Positions 20,140 through 31,728 of a stretch of DNA of 64,000 nt are shown here, one piece after another. A program made the position numbers and the translations under genes. Below the pieces are notes generated by a model. That model was given only the letters and a program-made list of their open reading frames with translations, was not told where the DNA came from and ran no database searches. The stretch lies in contig JAZBRS010000029.1 in assembly GCA_037176725.1 (NCBI GenBank), positions 47,936,001-48,000,000 on the forward strand, given 5' to 3'. The stretch comes from Posidonia oceanica. Taxonomy: Eukaryota > Streptophyta > Magnoliopsida > Alismatales > Posidoniaceae. Each line of letters opens with the position of its first letter. Position 1 is the first letter of the stretch.

Positions 20140-23100
20140 TATTCGCTCACTTCCTTAATTTGGGGACGAGCGCCTTTGTGTTCCTTTTTGAAGTCACGTC
20201 TGTTTGTTTGCTCGCTTCCTTAATTTGAGGACGAGCGCCTTTGCGTGCCTTTTCGAAGTCACGTCTGTTTGTTTGCTCGCGTCCTTAATTTAAGGACGAG
20301 TGCCTTTGCGTGCCTTTTCGTTGTCACGTCTGTTTGTTTGCTCACTTCCTTAATTTGAGGACGAGCGCCTTTGCGTGCCTTTTCGAAGTCTCGTCTGTTT
20401 GTTTGCTCACTTCCTTAATTTGAGGACGAGCGCCTTTGCGTGCCTTTTCGAAGCCATGTCTGTTTGTTTGCTCGCTTGGTTAATTTGTGGACAAGCGCCT
20501 TTGCGTGCCTTTTCGAAGTCATGTCTATTTGTTTGCTTGCTTCCTTAATTTGAGGACGAGCGCCTTTGCGTGCCTTTTCGAAGTCACGCCTGTTTGTAAG
20601 CTCGCTTACTTAATTCGAGGTCGAGTGCCTTTCCGAAGTCACGTCTGTTTGTTTGCTCGCTTCTTTAATTAGAGGACGAGCGCCTTTGCGTGCCTTTTGG
20701 AAGTCACGTCTGCTTGTTTGCTCACTTCCCATATTTGAGGACGAGCGCCTTTGCGAGCCTTTTCGAAGTCACGTTTGTTTGTTTGCTCACTTCCTTAATT
20801 TGAGGTCGTGTGCCTTTGCGTGCCTTTCCGAAGCCACGTCTGTTTGTTTGATGCCTTCCTTAATTTGAGGACGAGCGCCTTTGCGTGACTTTTCGAAGTC
20901 ATGTCTGTTTGTTTGCTCGCTTCCTTAATATGAGGACGAGCGCCTTTGCGTGCCTTTTCGAAGTCACGTCTGTTTGTTTGCTCGCTTCCTTAATTTGAGG
21001 TCGAGTGCCTTTTCGAAGTCACGTTTGTTTGTTTGTTCGCTTCTATAATTTGAGGACGAGCGCCTTTGCGTGCCTTTTTGAAGTCACGTCTGTTTGTTTG
21101 CTCGCTTCCTTTATTTGTGGTCGAGCGCCTTTGCGTGCCTTTCCAAAGCCACGTCTGTTTCTTCGCCCACTTCCTTAATTTGAGGACAAGCGCCTTTGTG
21201 TGCCTTTTAGAAGTCATGTCTGTTTGTTTGCTCGCTTCCTTAATTTGACGACGAGTGCCTTTGCGTGCCTTTTCGATGTCTCGTCTGTTTGTTAGCTCAC
21301 TTCCTTAATTTGAGGACGAGCACCTTAGCGTGCCTTTTCGAAGTCTCGTCTGTTTGTTTGCTCACTACCTTAATTTGAGGTCGAGCGCCTTTGCGGGCCG
21401 TTTCGAAGCCTAGTCTGTTTGTTTGATCGCTTCCTTAATTTGAGGACGTGCGCCTTTGTGTGCCTTTTCGAAGTCACGTCTATTTGTTTGCTTGCTTCCT
21501 TAATTTGAGGACGAGCGCCTTTGCGTGCCTATTTGAACTCACGTCTGTTTGTTTGCTTGCTTCCTTAATTTGAGGACGAGCGCCTTTACGTGCCTTTTCG
21601 AAGTCACGTCTGTTTGTTTGCTCGCTTCCTTAATTCGAGGTCGAGTGCCTTTTCGAAGTCACGTCTGTTTGTTTGCTTGCTTCTTTAATTAGAGGACGAG
21701 CGCCTTTGCGTGCCTTTTTGAAGTCACGTCTGTTTGTTTGCACACTTCCTTTATTTGAGAACAAGCGCCTTTGCGTGCCATTTCGAAGTCACGTCTGTTT
21801 GTTTGCTCACTTCCTTAATTTGAGGTCGAGTGCCTTTGCGTGTCTTTCCGAAGCCATGTCTGTTTGTTTGTTGGCTTCCTTAATTTTAGGACGAGCGCCT
21901 TTGCGTGCCTTTTCGAAGTCGTGTCTGTTTGTTTGCTCGCTTCCTTAATTTGAGGACGAGCGCCTTTGCGTGCCTTTTCGAAGTCACGTCTGCTTGTTTG
22001 CTCGCTTCCTTAATTTGAGGTCGAGTGCCTTTTCGAAGTCACGTTTGTTTGTTTGCTCGCTTCTATAATTTGTGGACGAGCGCCTTTGCGTGCCTTTTCG
22101 AAGTCACGTCTGTTTGTTTGCTCGCTTCCTTTATTTGAGGTCGAGTGCCTTTGCGTGCCTTTCCGAAGCCACGTCTGTTTCTTCGCTCGCTTCCTTAATT
22201 TTAGGACAAGAGACTTCGTGTGCCTTTTAGAAGTCATGTCAGTTTGTTTGCTCGCTTCCTTAATTTGACGACGAGTGCCTTTGCGTGCCTTTTCGATGTC
22301 TCGTCTGTTTGTTTGATCACTTCCTTAATTTGTCGACGAGCACCTTTGCGTGCCTTTTCGAAGTCTCGTCAGTTTGTTTGCTCACTTCCTTAATTTGTGG
22401 ACGAGCGCCTTTGCGTGCCTTTTCGAAGCCATGTCTATTTGTTTGCTCGCTTCCTTAATTTGAGGACGAGCGCCTTTGCGTGCCTTTTCGAAGTCACGTC
22501 TATTTGTTTGCTTGCTTCCTTAATTTGAGGACGAGTGCCTTTGCGTGCCTTTTTGAAGTCACGTCTGTTTGTTTGCTCGCTTCCTTAATTTGAGGACGAG
22601 CGCCTTTGTGTGCCTTTTCGATGTCACGTCTGTTTGTTTGCTCGCTTCCTTAATTCGAAGTCGTGTGCGCTTTCGAAGTCACGTCAGTTTGTTTGCTCTC
22701 TTCTTTAATTAGAGGACGAGCGCCATTGCATGCCTTTTTGAAGTCACGTATGTTTGTTTGCTCACTTCCTTTATTTGAGGACGAGCGCCTTTGCGTGCCT
22801 TTTCGAAGTCACGTCTGTTTGTTTGCTCACCTCCTTAATTGGAGGTCAAGTGCATTTGCGTGCCCGTCCGAAGCCATGTCTGTTTGTTTGCTGGCTCCCT
22901 TAATTTGAGGACGAGCGCCTTTGCATGCCTTTTCGAAGTCATGTCAGTTTGTTTGCTCACTTCATAATTTGAGGACGAGAGCCTTGGCGTGCCTTTTCGA
23001 AGTCACGTCTGTTTATTTGCTCACTTCCTTAATTTGGGGACGAGCGCCTTTGCGTGCCTTTTTTAAGTCACGTCTGTTTGTTTGCTCGCTTCCATAATTT

Positions 23101-26100
23101 GAGGACGAGCGCCTTTGCGTGCCTTTTCGAAGTCACGTCTGTTTGTTTGCTCGCTTCCTTAATTTAAGGACGAGTGCCTTTGCGTGCCTTTTCGTTGTCA
23201 CGTCTGTTTGTTTGCTCACTTCCTTAATATGAGGACGAGCGCCTTTGCGTGCCTTTTCGAAGTCACGTCTGTTAGTTTGCTCGCTTCCATAATTTGGGAA
23301 CGAGCGCCTTCGCGTGCCATTTCGAAGTCACGTCCGTTTGTTAGCTCACTTCCTTAATTTGAGGACGAGCGCCTTTGCGTGCCTTTTCGAAGTCACGTCT
23401 GTTTGTTTGCTCACTTCCTTAATTCGAAGTCGAGTGCCATTTCGAAGTCACGTCTGTTTGTTTGCTCGCTTCTATAATTAGAGGACGAGCGCCTTTACGT
23501 GCCTTTTTGAAGTCACGTCTGTTTGTTTGCTCGCTTCCTTATTTCGAGGTCAAGTGCCTTTTCGAAGTCACGTCTGTTTGTTTGCTCGCTTCTTTAAGTA
23601 GAGGACGAGCGCCTTTGCGTGTCTTTTTGAAGTCACGTCTGTTTGTTTGCTCACTTCCTTTATTTGAGGATGAGCGCCATTGCGTGCCTTTTCGAAGTCA
23701 CGTCTGTTTGTTTGCTCACTTCCTTAATTAGAGGTCGAGTGCCATTGCGTGCCTTTCCGAAGCCATGTCTGTTTGTTTGCTCGCTTCTTAATTTGAGGAC
23801 GAGAGCCATTGCGTGCCTTTTCAAAGTCACGTCTGTTTATTTACTCGCTTCCGGAATTTGGGGACGAGCGCCTCTGCGTGCCTTTTTGAAGTCACGTCTG
23901 TTTGTATGCTCGCTTCCTTAATTTGTGGACGAGCGCCTTTGCGTGCCTTTTCGAAGTCACGTCTGTTTGTTTGCTCGCTTCCTTAATTTGAGGTCGAGTG
24001 CCGTTTCGAAGTCACGTTTGTTTGTTTGCTCGTTTCTATAATTTGAGGACGAGCGCCTTTGCGTGCCTTTTCGAAGTCACGTCTGTTTGTTTGCTCGCTT
24101 CCTTAATTTGAGGTCGAGCGCCTTTGCGTGCCTTTCCGAAGCCACGTCTGTTACTTCGCTCACTACCTTAATTTGAGGGCTAGCGCCTTTGTGTGCCATT
24201 TAGATGTCATGTCCGTTTGTTTGCTCGCTTCCTTAATTTGACGACGAGTGCCTTTGCGTGCCTTTTCGATGTCTCGTCTGTTTGTTTGCTCTCTTCCTTA
24301 ATTTGAGGACGAAAAGCTTTACGTGCCTTTTCGAAGTCTCGTCTGTTTGTTTGCTCACTTCCTTAATTTGAGGACGGGCGCCTTTGCGTGCCTTTTCGAA
24401 GCCTTGTCTGTTTGTTTGCTCGATTCCTTAATTTGAGGACGAGCGCCTTTGCTTGCGTTTTCGAAGTCACGTCTATTTGTTTGCTTGCTTCCTTAATTTG
24501 AGGATGAGAGCCTTTGCGTGCCATTTCGAAGTCACGTCTGTTAGTTTGCTAGCATCTTAAATTGAGGATGGGAGCCATTGCGTGCCTTTTCGAAGTCACT
24601 TCTGTTTATTTGCTCGCTTCCTTAATTTGGGGACGAGCGCCTTTGCATGCCTTTTCGAAGTCACGTCTGTTTGTTTGCTCGCTTCCTTAATTTGAGGTCG
24701 TGTGCCTTTTCGAAGTCACGTCTATTTGTTTGCTTGCTTCCATAATTTGAGGACGAGCGCCTTTGCGTGTCTTTTCGAAGTCACGTCTGTTTGTATGCTC
24801 GCTTCCTTAATTTGAGGACGAGCGCCTTTGCGTGCCTTTTCGAAGTCACGTCTGTTTGTTTGCTCACTTCCTTAATTTGAGGACGAGCGCCGTTGCGTGC
24901 CTTTTCGAAGCCATGTCTGTTTGTTTGCTCGCTTGGTTAATTTGAGGACGAGCGCCTTTGCGTGCCTTTTCGAAGTCACGTCTATTTGTTTGCTTGCTTC
25001 CTTAATTTGAGGACGAGCGCCTTTGCGTGCCTTTTCGAATTCACGTCTGTTTGTTTGCTCGCTTCTTTAATTTGAGGACGAGCACCTCTACGTGCATTTT
25101 CGAAGTCACGTCAGTTTGTTTGCTCGCATCCTTAATTTGAGGTCGAGCGCCTTTGCGTGCCTTTCCGAAGCCACGTCTGTTACTTCGCTCACTTCCTTAA
25201 TTTGAGGGCTAGCGCCTTTGTGTGCCATTTAGATGTCATGTCCGTTTGTTTGCTCGCTTCCATAATTTGACGACGAGTGCCTTTGCGAGCCTTTTCGATG
25301 TCTCGTCTGTTTGTTTGCTCTCTTCCTTAATTTGAGGACGAAAAGCTTTGCGTGCCTTTTCGAAGTCTCGTCTGTTTGTTTGCTCACTTCCTTAATTTGA
25401 GGACGAGCGCCTTTGCGTGCCTTTTCGATGCCATGTCTGTTTGTTTGCTCGATTCCTTAATTTGAGGACGAGAGCCATTGCGTGCCTTTTCGAAGTCACG
25501 TCTGTTTCTTGGCGCACTTCTTAAATTGAGGACGAGAGCCTTTGCGTACCTTTTCGAAGTCACGTCTGTTTATTTGCTCACTTCCTTAATTTGGGGACGA
25601 GCGCCTTTGCGTGCCTTTTCGAAGTCACGTCTGTTTATTTGCTCGCTTCCTTAATTTGGGGACGAGCACCTTTGCATGCCTTTTCGAAGTCACGTCTGTT
25701 TGTTTGCTCGCTTCCTTAATTTGAGGTCGTGTGCCTTTTCGAAGTCACGTCTATTTGTTTGCTTGCTTCCTTAATTTGAGGACGAGCGCCTTTGCGTGTC
25801 TTTTCGAAGTCACGTCTGTTTGTATGCTCGCTTCCTTAATTTGAGGACGAGCGCCATTGCGTGCCTTTTCGAAGTCTCGTCTGTTTGTGTGCTCACTTCC
25901 TTAATTTGAGGACGAGCGCCTTTGCGTGCCTTTTCGAAGCCATGTCTGTTTGTTTGCTCGCTTGGTTAATTTGAGGACGAGCGCCTTTGCATGCCTTTTC
26001 GAAGTCACGTCTAATTGTTTGCTTGCTTCCTTAATTTGAGGACGAGCGCCTTTGCGTGCCTTTTCGAAGTCACGTCTGTTTGTTTGCTCGCTTCTTTAAT

Positions 26101-26978
26101 TTGAGGACGAGCACCTTTACGTGCATTTTCGAAGTCACGTCAGTTTGTTTGCTCGCTTCCTTAATTTGAGGACGAGCGTCTTTGCGTGTCTTTTCGAAGT
26201 CACGTCTGTTTGTTTGCTCGCTTCCTTAATTCGAAGTCGTGTGCCATTTCGAAGTCACGTCAGTTTGTTTGCTCGCTTCTTTAATTAGAGGACGAGCGCC
26301 ATTGCGTGCCTTTTTGAAGTCACGAATGTTTGTTTGCTCACTTCCTTTATTTGAGGACGAGCGCCTTTGCGTGCCTTTTCGAAGTCACGTCTGTTTGTTT
26401 GCTCAACTCCTTAATTGGAGGCCATGTGCTTTTGCGTGCCCTTCCGAAGCCATGTCTGTTTGTTTGCTGGCTCCCTTAATTTGAGGACGAGCGCCTTTGC
26501 GTGCCCTTTCGAAGTCATGTCTGTTTGTTTGCTCGCTTCTTAATTTGAGGACGAGAGCCTTGGCGCGCCTTTTCGAAGTCACGTCTGTTTATTTGCTCAC
26601 TTCCTTAATTCGGGGACGAGCGTCTTTGCGTGCCTTTTTGAAGTCACGTCTGTTTGTTTGCTCGCTTCCTTAATTTGAGGACGAGCGCCTTTGCGTGCCT
26701 TTTCGAAGTCACGTCAGTTTGTTTGCTCGCTTCCTTAATTTAAGGACGAGTGCCTTTGCGTGCCTTTTCGTTGTCACGTCTGTTTGTTTGCTCACTTCCT
26801 TAATTTGAGGACGAGCGCCTTAGCGTGCCTTTTCGAAGTCACGTCTGTTAGTTTACTCGCTTCCATAATTTGGGAACGAACGCCTTCGCGTGCCATTTTG
26901 AAGTCACGTCTGTTTGTTTGCTCACTTCCTTAATTTGAGGACGAGTGCCTTTGCATGCCTTTTCGAAGCCACGTCTGT
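20140..26978 (+). repeat. ~6.8-kb higher-order repeat, copy d (6,839 bp)
   Basis: This is copy b carried along in the 11,335-bp duplication (TTTATTCGCTC at 8,805 and 20,140). It includes the two 1,020-bp units at 20,653 and 21,673 and the monomer at 22,390-22,454. The piece 17,936-20,139 just before it equals the last third of copy a and includes its 2-bp-deleted GACGAGGCC near 18,947. This confirms that the duplicated segment was a through-b rather than b alone. Confidence 0.87.
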
Positions 26979-29270
26979 TTGTTTGCTCACTTCCTTAATT
27001 TGGTGACGAGCGCCTTTGTGTGCTTCTTCGAGGTCACGTCTGTTTGTTTGCTCAATTCCTTAATTTGAGGACGAGCGCCTCTGCGTGCCTTTTTGAAGTC
27101 ACGTCTGTTTGTATGCTCGCTTCCTTAATTTGTGGACGAGCGCCTTTGCGTGCCTTTTCGAAGTCACGTCTGTTTGTTTGCTCGCTTCCTTAATTTGAGG
27201 TCGAGTGCCTTTTCGAAGTCACGTTTGTTTGTTTGCTCGCTTCTATAATTTGAGGACGAGCGCCTTTGCGTCCCTTTTCGAAGTCACGTCTGTTTGTTTG
27301 CTCGCTTCCTTAATTTGAGGTCGAGCGCCTTTGCGTGCATTTCCGAAGCCACGTCTGTTACTTCGCTCACTTCCTTAATTTGAGGGCTAGCGCCTTTGTG
27401 TGCCATTTAGATGTCATGTCCGTTTGTTTGCTCGCTTCCTTAATTTGACGACGAGTGCCTTTGCGTGCCTTTTCGATGTCTCGTCTATTTGTTTGCTCTC
27501 TTCCTTAATTTGAGGACGAAAACCTTTGCGTGCCTTTTCGAAGTCTCGTCTGTTTGTTTGCTCACTTCCTTAATTTGAGGACGAGCGCCATTGCGTGCCT
27601 TTTCGAAGCCTTGTCTGTTTGTTTGCTCGATTCCTTAATTTGAGGACGAGCGCCTTTGCTTGCCATTTCGAAGTCACGTCAATTTGTTTGCTTGCTTCCT
27701 TAATTTGAGGATGAGAGCCTTTGCGTGCCATTTCGAAGTCACGTCTGTTAGTTTGCTAGCTTCTTAAATTGAGGACGGGAGCCATTGCGTGCCTTTTCGA
27801 AGTCACGTCTGTTTATTTGCTCGCTTCCTTAATTTGGGGACGAGCGCCTTTGCATGCCTTTTCGAAGTCACGTCTGTTTGTTTGCTCGCTTCCTTAATTT
27901 GAGGTCGTGTGCCTTTTCGAAGTCACGTCTATTTGTTTGCTTGCTTCCTTAATTTGAGGACGAGCGCCTTTGCGTGTCTTTTCGAAGTCACGTCTGTTTG
28001 TATGCTCGCTTCCTTAATTTGAGGACGAGCGCCTTTGCGTGCCGTTTCGAAGTCTCGTCAGTTTGTTTGCTCACTTCCTAAATTTGAGGACGAGCGCCTT
28101 TGCGTGCCTTTTCGAAGCCATGTCTGTTTGTTTGCTCGCTTGGTTAATTTGAGGACGAGCGCCTTTGCGTGCCTTTTCGAAGTCACGTCTATTTGTTTGC
28201 TTGCTTCCTTAATTTGAGGACGAGCGCCTTTGCGTGCCTTTTCGAAGTCACGTCTGTTTGTTTGCTCGCTTCTTTAATTTGAGGATGAGCACCTTTACGT
28301 GCATTTTCGAAGTCACGTCAGTTTGTTTGCACGCTTCCTTAACTTGAGGACGAGCGCCTTTGCCTGCCTTTTCGAATTCACGTCTGTTTGTTTGCTCGCT
28401 TCCTTAATTCGAAGTCGTGTGCCTTTTCGAAGTCACGTCTGTTTGTTTGCTCGCTTCTTTAATTAGAGGACGAGCGCCATTGCGTGCCTTTTTGAAGTCA
28501 CGTATGTTTGTTTGCTCACTTCCTTTATTTGAGGACGAGCGCCTTTGCGTGCCTTTTCGAAGTCACGTCTGTTTGTTTGCGCACCGCCTAAATTGGAGGT
28601 CAAGTGCATTTGCGTGCCCTTCCGAAGCCATGTCTGTTTGTTTGCTGGCTCCCTTAATTTGAGGACGAGCGCCTTTGCATGCCTTTTCGAAGTCATGTCT
28701 GTTTGTTTGCTCGCTTCTTAATTTGAGGACGAGAGCCTTGGCGCGCCTTTTCGAAGTCACGTCTGTTTATTTGCTCACTTCCTTAATTTGGGGACGAGCG
28801 CCTTTGCGTGCCTTTTTGAAGTCACGTCTGTTTGTTTGCTCGCTTCCTAAATTTGAGGACGAGCGCCTTTGCGTGCCTTTTCGAAGTCACGTCTGTTTGT
28901 TTGCTTGCTTCCTTAATTTAAGGACGAGTGCCTTTGCGTGCCTTTTCGTTGTCACGTCTGTTTGTTTGCTCACTTCCTTAATTTGAGGACGAGCGCCTTT
29001 GCGTGCCTTTTCGAAGTCACGTCTATTAGTTTGCTCGCTTCCATAATTTGGGAAGGAGCGCCTTCGCGTGCCATTTCGAAGTCACGTCTGTTTGTTTGCT
29101 CACTTTCTTAATTTGAGGACGAGTGCCTTTGCATGCCTTTTCGAAGCCGCGTCTGTTTGTTTGCTCACTTCCTTAATTTGATGACGAGCGCCTTTGTGTG
29201 CTTCTTCGAGGTCACGTCTGTTTGTTTGCTCACTTCCTTAATTTGAGGACGAGCGCCTTTGCGTGCCTTT
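26979..29270 (+). repeat. Intervening 2.3-kb satellite block (second copy)
   Basis: This block repeats 15,644-17,935 at offset 11,335. Differences include TTAACTTGAGG at 28,343 and GCCTGCC at 28,364, where unit A has the consensus bases. Its last part, from about 28,860, is also colinear with 34,623 onward (offset 5,763), so it doubles as the start of the next HOR family. Confidence 0.82.
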
Positions 29271-31728
29271 TCGAAGTCACGTCTGTTTGTTTGCTCACTT
29301 CCTAAATTCGAGGTCGAGTGCCTTTTCGAAGTCACGTCTGTTTGTTTGCTCGCTTCTTTAATTAGAGGACGAGCGCCTTTACGTGCCTTTTTGAAGTCAC
29401 ATCTGTTTGTTTGCTCGCTTCTTTAATTAGAGGACGAGCGCCTTTACGTGCCTTTTTGAAGTCACGTCTGTTTGTTTGCTCGCTTCCTTCTTTCGAGGTC
29501 GAGTGCCTTTTCGAAGTAACGTCTGTTTGTTTGCTCGCTTCTTTAAATAGAGGACGAGCGCCTTTGCGTGTCTTTTTGAAGTCACGTCTGTTTGTTTGCT
29601 CACTTCCTTAATTAGAGGTCGAATGCCATTGCGTGCCTTTCCGAAGCTATGTCTGTTTGTTTGCTCGCTTCTTAATTTGAGGACGAGAACCATTGCATGC
29701 CTTTTCGAAGTCACGTCTGTTTATTTGCTCGCTTCCGTAATTTGGGGACGAGCGCCTCTGTGTGCCTTTTTGAAGTCACGTCTGTTTGTATGCTCGCTTC
29801 CTTAATTTGTGGACGACCGCCTTTGCGTGCCTTTTCGAAGTCACGTCTGTTTGTTTGCTCGCTTCCTTAATTTGAGGTCGAGTGCCTTTTCGAAGTCACG
29901 TTTGTTTGTTTGCTCGCTTCTATAATTTGAGGACGAGCGCCTTTGCGTGCCTTTTCGAAGTCACGTCTGTTTGTTTGCTTGCTTCCTTAATTTGAGGTCG
30001 AGCACCTTTGCGTGCCTTTCCGAAGCCACGTCTGTTACTTCGCTCACTTCCTTAATTTGAGGGCTAGCGCCTTTGTGTGCCATTTAGATGTCATGTCCGT
30101 TTGTTTGCTCGCTTCCTTAATTTGACGACGAGTGCCTTTGCGTGCCGTTTCGATTTCTCGTCTGTTTGTTTGCTCTCTTACTTAATTTGAGGACGAAAAC
30201 CATTGCGTGCCTTTTCGAAGTCTCGTCTGTTTGTTTGCTCACTTCCATAATTTGAGGACGACCGCCTTTGCGTGCCTTTTCGAAGCCTTGTCTGTTTGTT
30301 TGCTCGATTCCTTAATTTGAGGACGAGCGCCTTTGCTTGCCTTTTCGAAGTCACGTCTATTTGTTAGCTTGCTTCCATAATTTGTGGTTGAGAGCCTTTG
30401 CGTGCCATTTCGAAGTCACGTCTGTTAGTTTGCTAGCTTCTTAAATTGTGGACGAGAGCCATTGCGTGCCTTTTCGAAGTCACGTCTGTTTATTTGCTCG
30501 CTTCCTTAATTTGGGGACGAGCGCCTTTGCATGCCTTTTCGAAGTCACGTCTGTTTGTTTGCTCGCTTCCTTAATTTGAGGTCGTGTGCCTTTTCGAAGT
30601 CACGTCTATTTGTTTGCTTGCTTCCTTAATTTGAGGACGAGCGCCTTTGCGTGTCTTTTCGAAGTCACGTCTGTTTGTATGCTTGCTTCCTTAATTTGAG
30701 GACGAGCGTCTTTGCGTGCCTTTTCGAAGTCTCGTCTGTTTGTTTGCTCACTTCCTTAATTTGAGGACGAGCGCCTTTGCGTGCCTTTTCGAAGTCATGT
30801 CTGTTTGTTTGCTCGCTTGGTTAATTTGAGGATGAGCGCCTTTGCGTGCCTTTTCGAAGTCACGTCTATTTGTTTGCTTGCTTCCTTAATTTGAGGACGA
30901 GCGCCTTTGCGTGCCTTTTCGAAGTCACGTCAGTTTGTTTGCTCGCTTCTTTAATTTGAGGACGAGCACCTTTACGTGCATTTTCGAAGTCACGTCAGTT
31001 TGTTTGCTCGCTTCCTTAATTTGAGGACGAGCGCCTTTACGTGCCTTTTCGAAGTCACGTCTATTTGTTTGCTCGCTTCCTTAATTTGAGGACGAGAGCC
31101 TTTGCGTGCCTTTTCGATGTCACGTCTGTTTGTTTGCTCACTTCCTTAAATTGAGGACGAGCGCCTTTGCGTGCCTTTTCGAAGCCATGTCTGTTTGTTT
31201 GCTGGCTTCCTTAATTTAAAGACGAGCGCCTTTGCGTAACTTTTCGAAGTCACGTCTCTTTGTTTGCTCGCTTCTTAATTTTAGGACGAAAGCCTTTGCA
31301 TGCCTTTTCGAAGTCACGTCTATTTATTTGCTCGCTTCTTTAATTTGAGGACGAGCGCCTTTGCGTGCCATTTCGAAGTCACGTCTGTTTGTTTGCCCGC
31401 TTCCTTAATTTGAGAACGAGCGCCTTTGTGTGCCTTTTCGATGTCACGTCTGTTTGTTTGCTCGCTTCCTTAATTTGAGGTCGAGTGCCTTTTCGAAGTC
31501 ACGTTTGTTTGTTAGCTCGCTCTTTTAATTTGAGGACGAGCGCCTTTGCGTGCCTTTTCGAAGTCACGTCTGTTTGTTTGCTCGCTTCCTTTATTTGAGG
31601 TCGAGCGCCTTTGCGTGCCTTTCCGAAGCCACGTCTGTTTCTTCGCACACTTCCTTAATATGAGGACAAGCGCCATTGTGTGCCTTTTCGAAGTCATGTC
31701 TGTTTGTTTGCTCGCTTCCTTAATTTGA
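28860..31728 (+). repeat. 5.7-kb HOR family, first copy of the P segment
   Basis: This segment is colinear with about 34,623-37,426. The offset is 5,763 up to about 29,350 and 5,698 after it; the 65-bp change is explained by the duplicated monomer at 29,358-29,487. Shared markers include TTAATTTAAGG near 28,913 and 34,676, the CTTCTTCGAGG monomer, TTACTTCGCTC near 30,037 and 35,736, and GAGGTTGAG or GTGGTTGAG near 30,383 and 36,083. Confidence 0.8.
29358..29487 (+). repeat. Local duplication of a single monomer
   Basis: Two adjacent monomers, 29,358-29,422 and 29,423-29,487, are almost identical. Both carry TTAATTAGAGG and CCTTTACGTGCC and differ mainly at CACATC versus CACGTC and in the last base. 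The homologous place at 35.1 kb has only one such monomer. This is the smallest scale at which the array can be seen expanding. Confidence 0.85.

Larger units (their letters stand above)
17936..29270 (+). repeat. 11,335-bp tandem duplication, unit B
   Basis: Unit B is nearly identical to unit A. Substitutions seen on direct comparison (A/B positions) are 7751/19086 G-A, 9187/20522 C-T, 9873/21208 C-T, 12830/24165 T-A, 14844/26179 C-T, 17008/28343 T-C and 17029/28364 G-C. Others may have been missed, but identity is clearly above 99.8%. Homology ends near 29,270-29,288, where the sequence passes to CTAAATTCGAGGTCG instead of TATGCTCGC. The similarity implies a very recent event or an assembly duplication. 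Confidence 0.9.
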
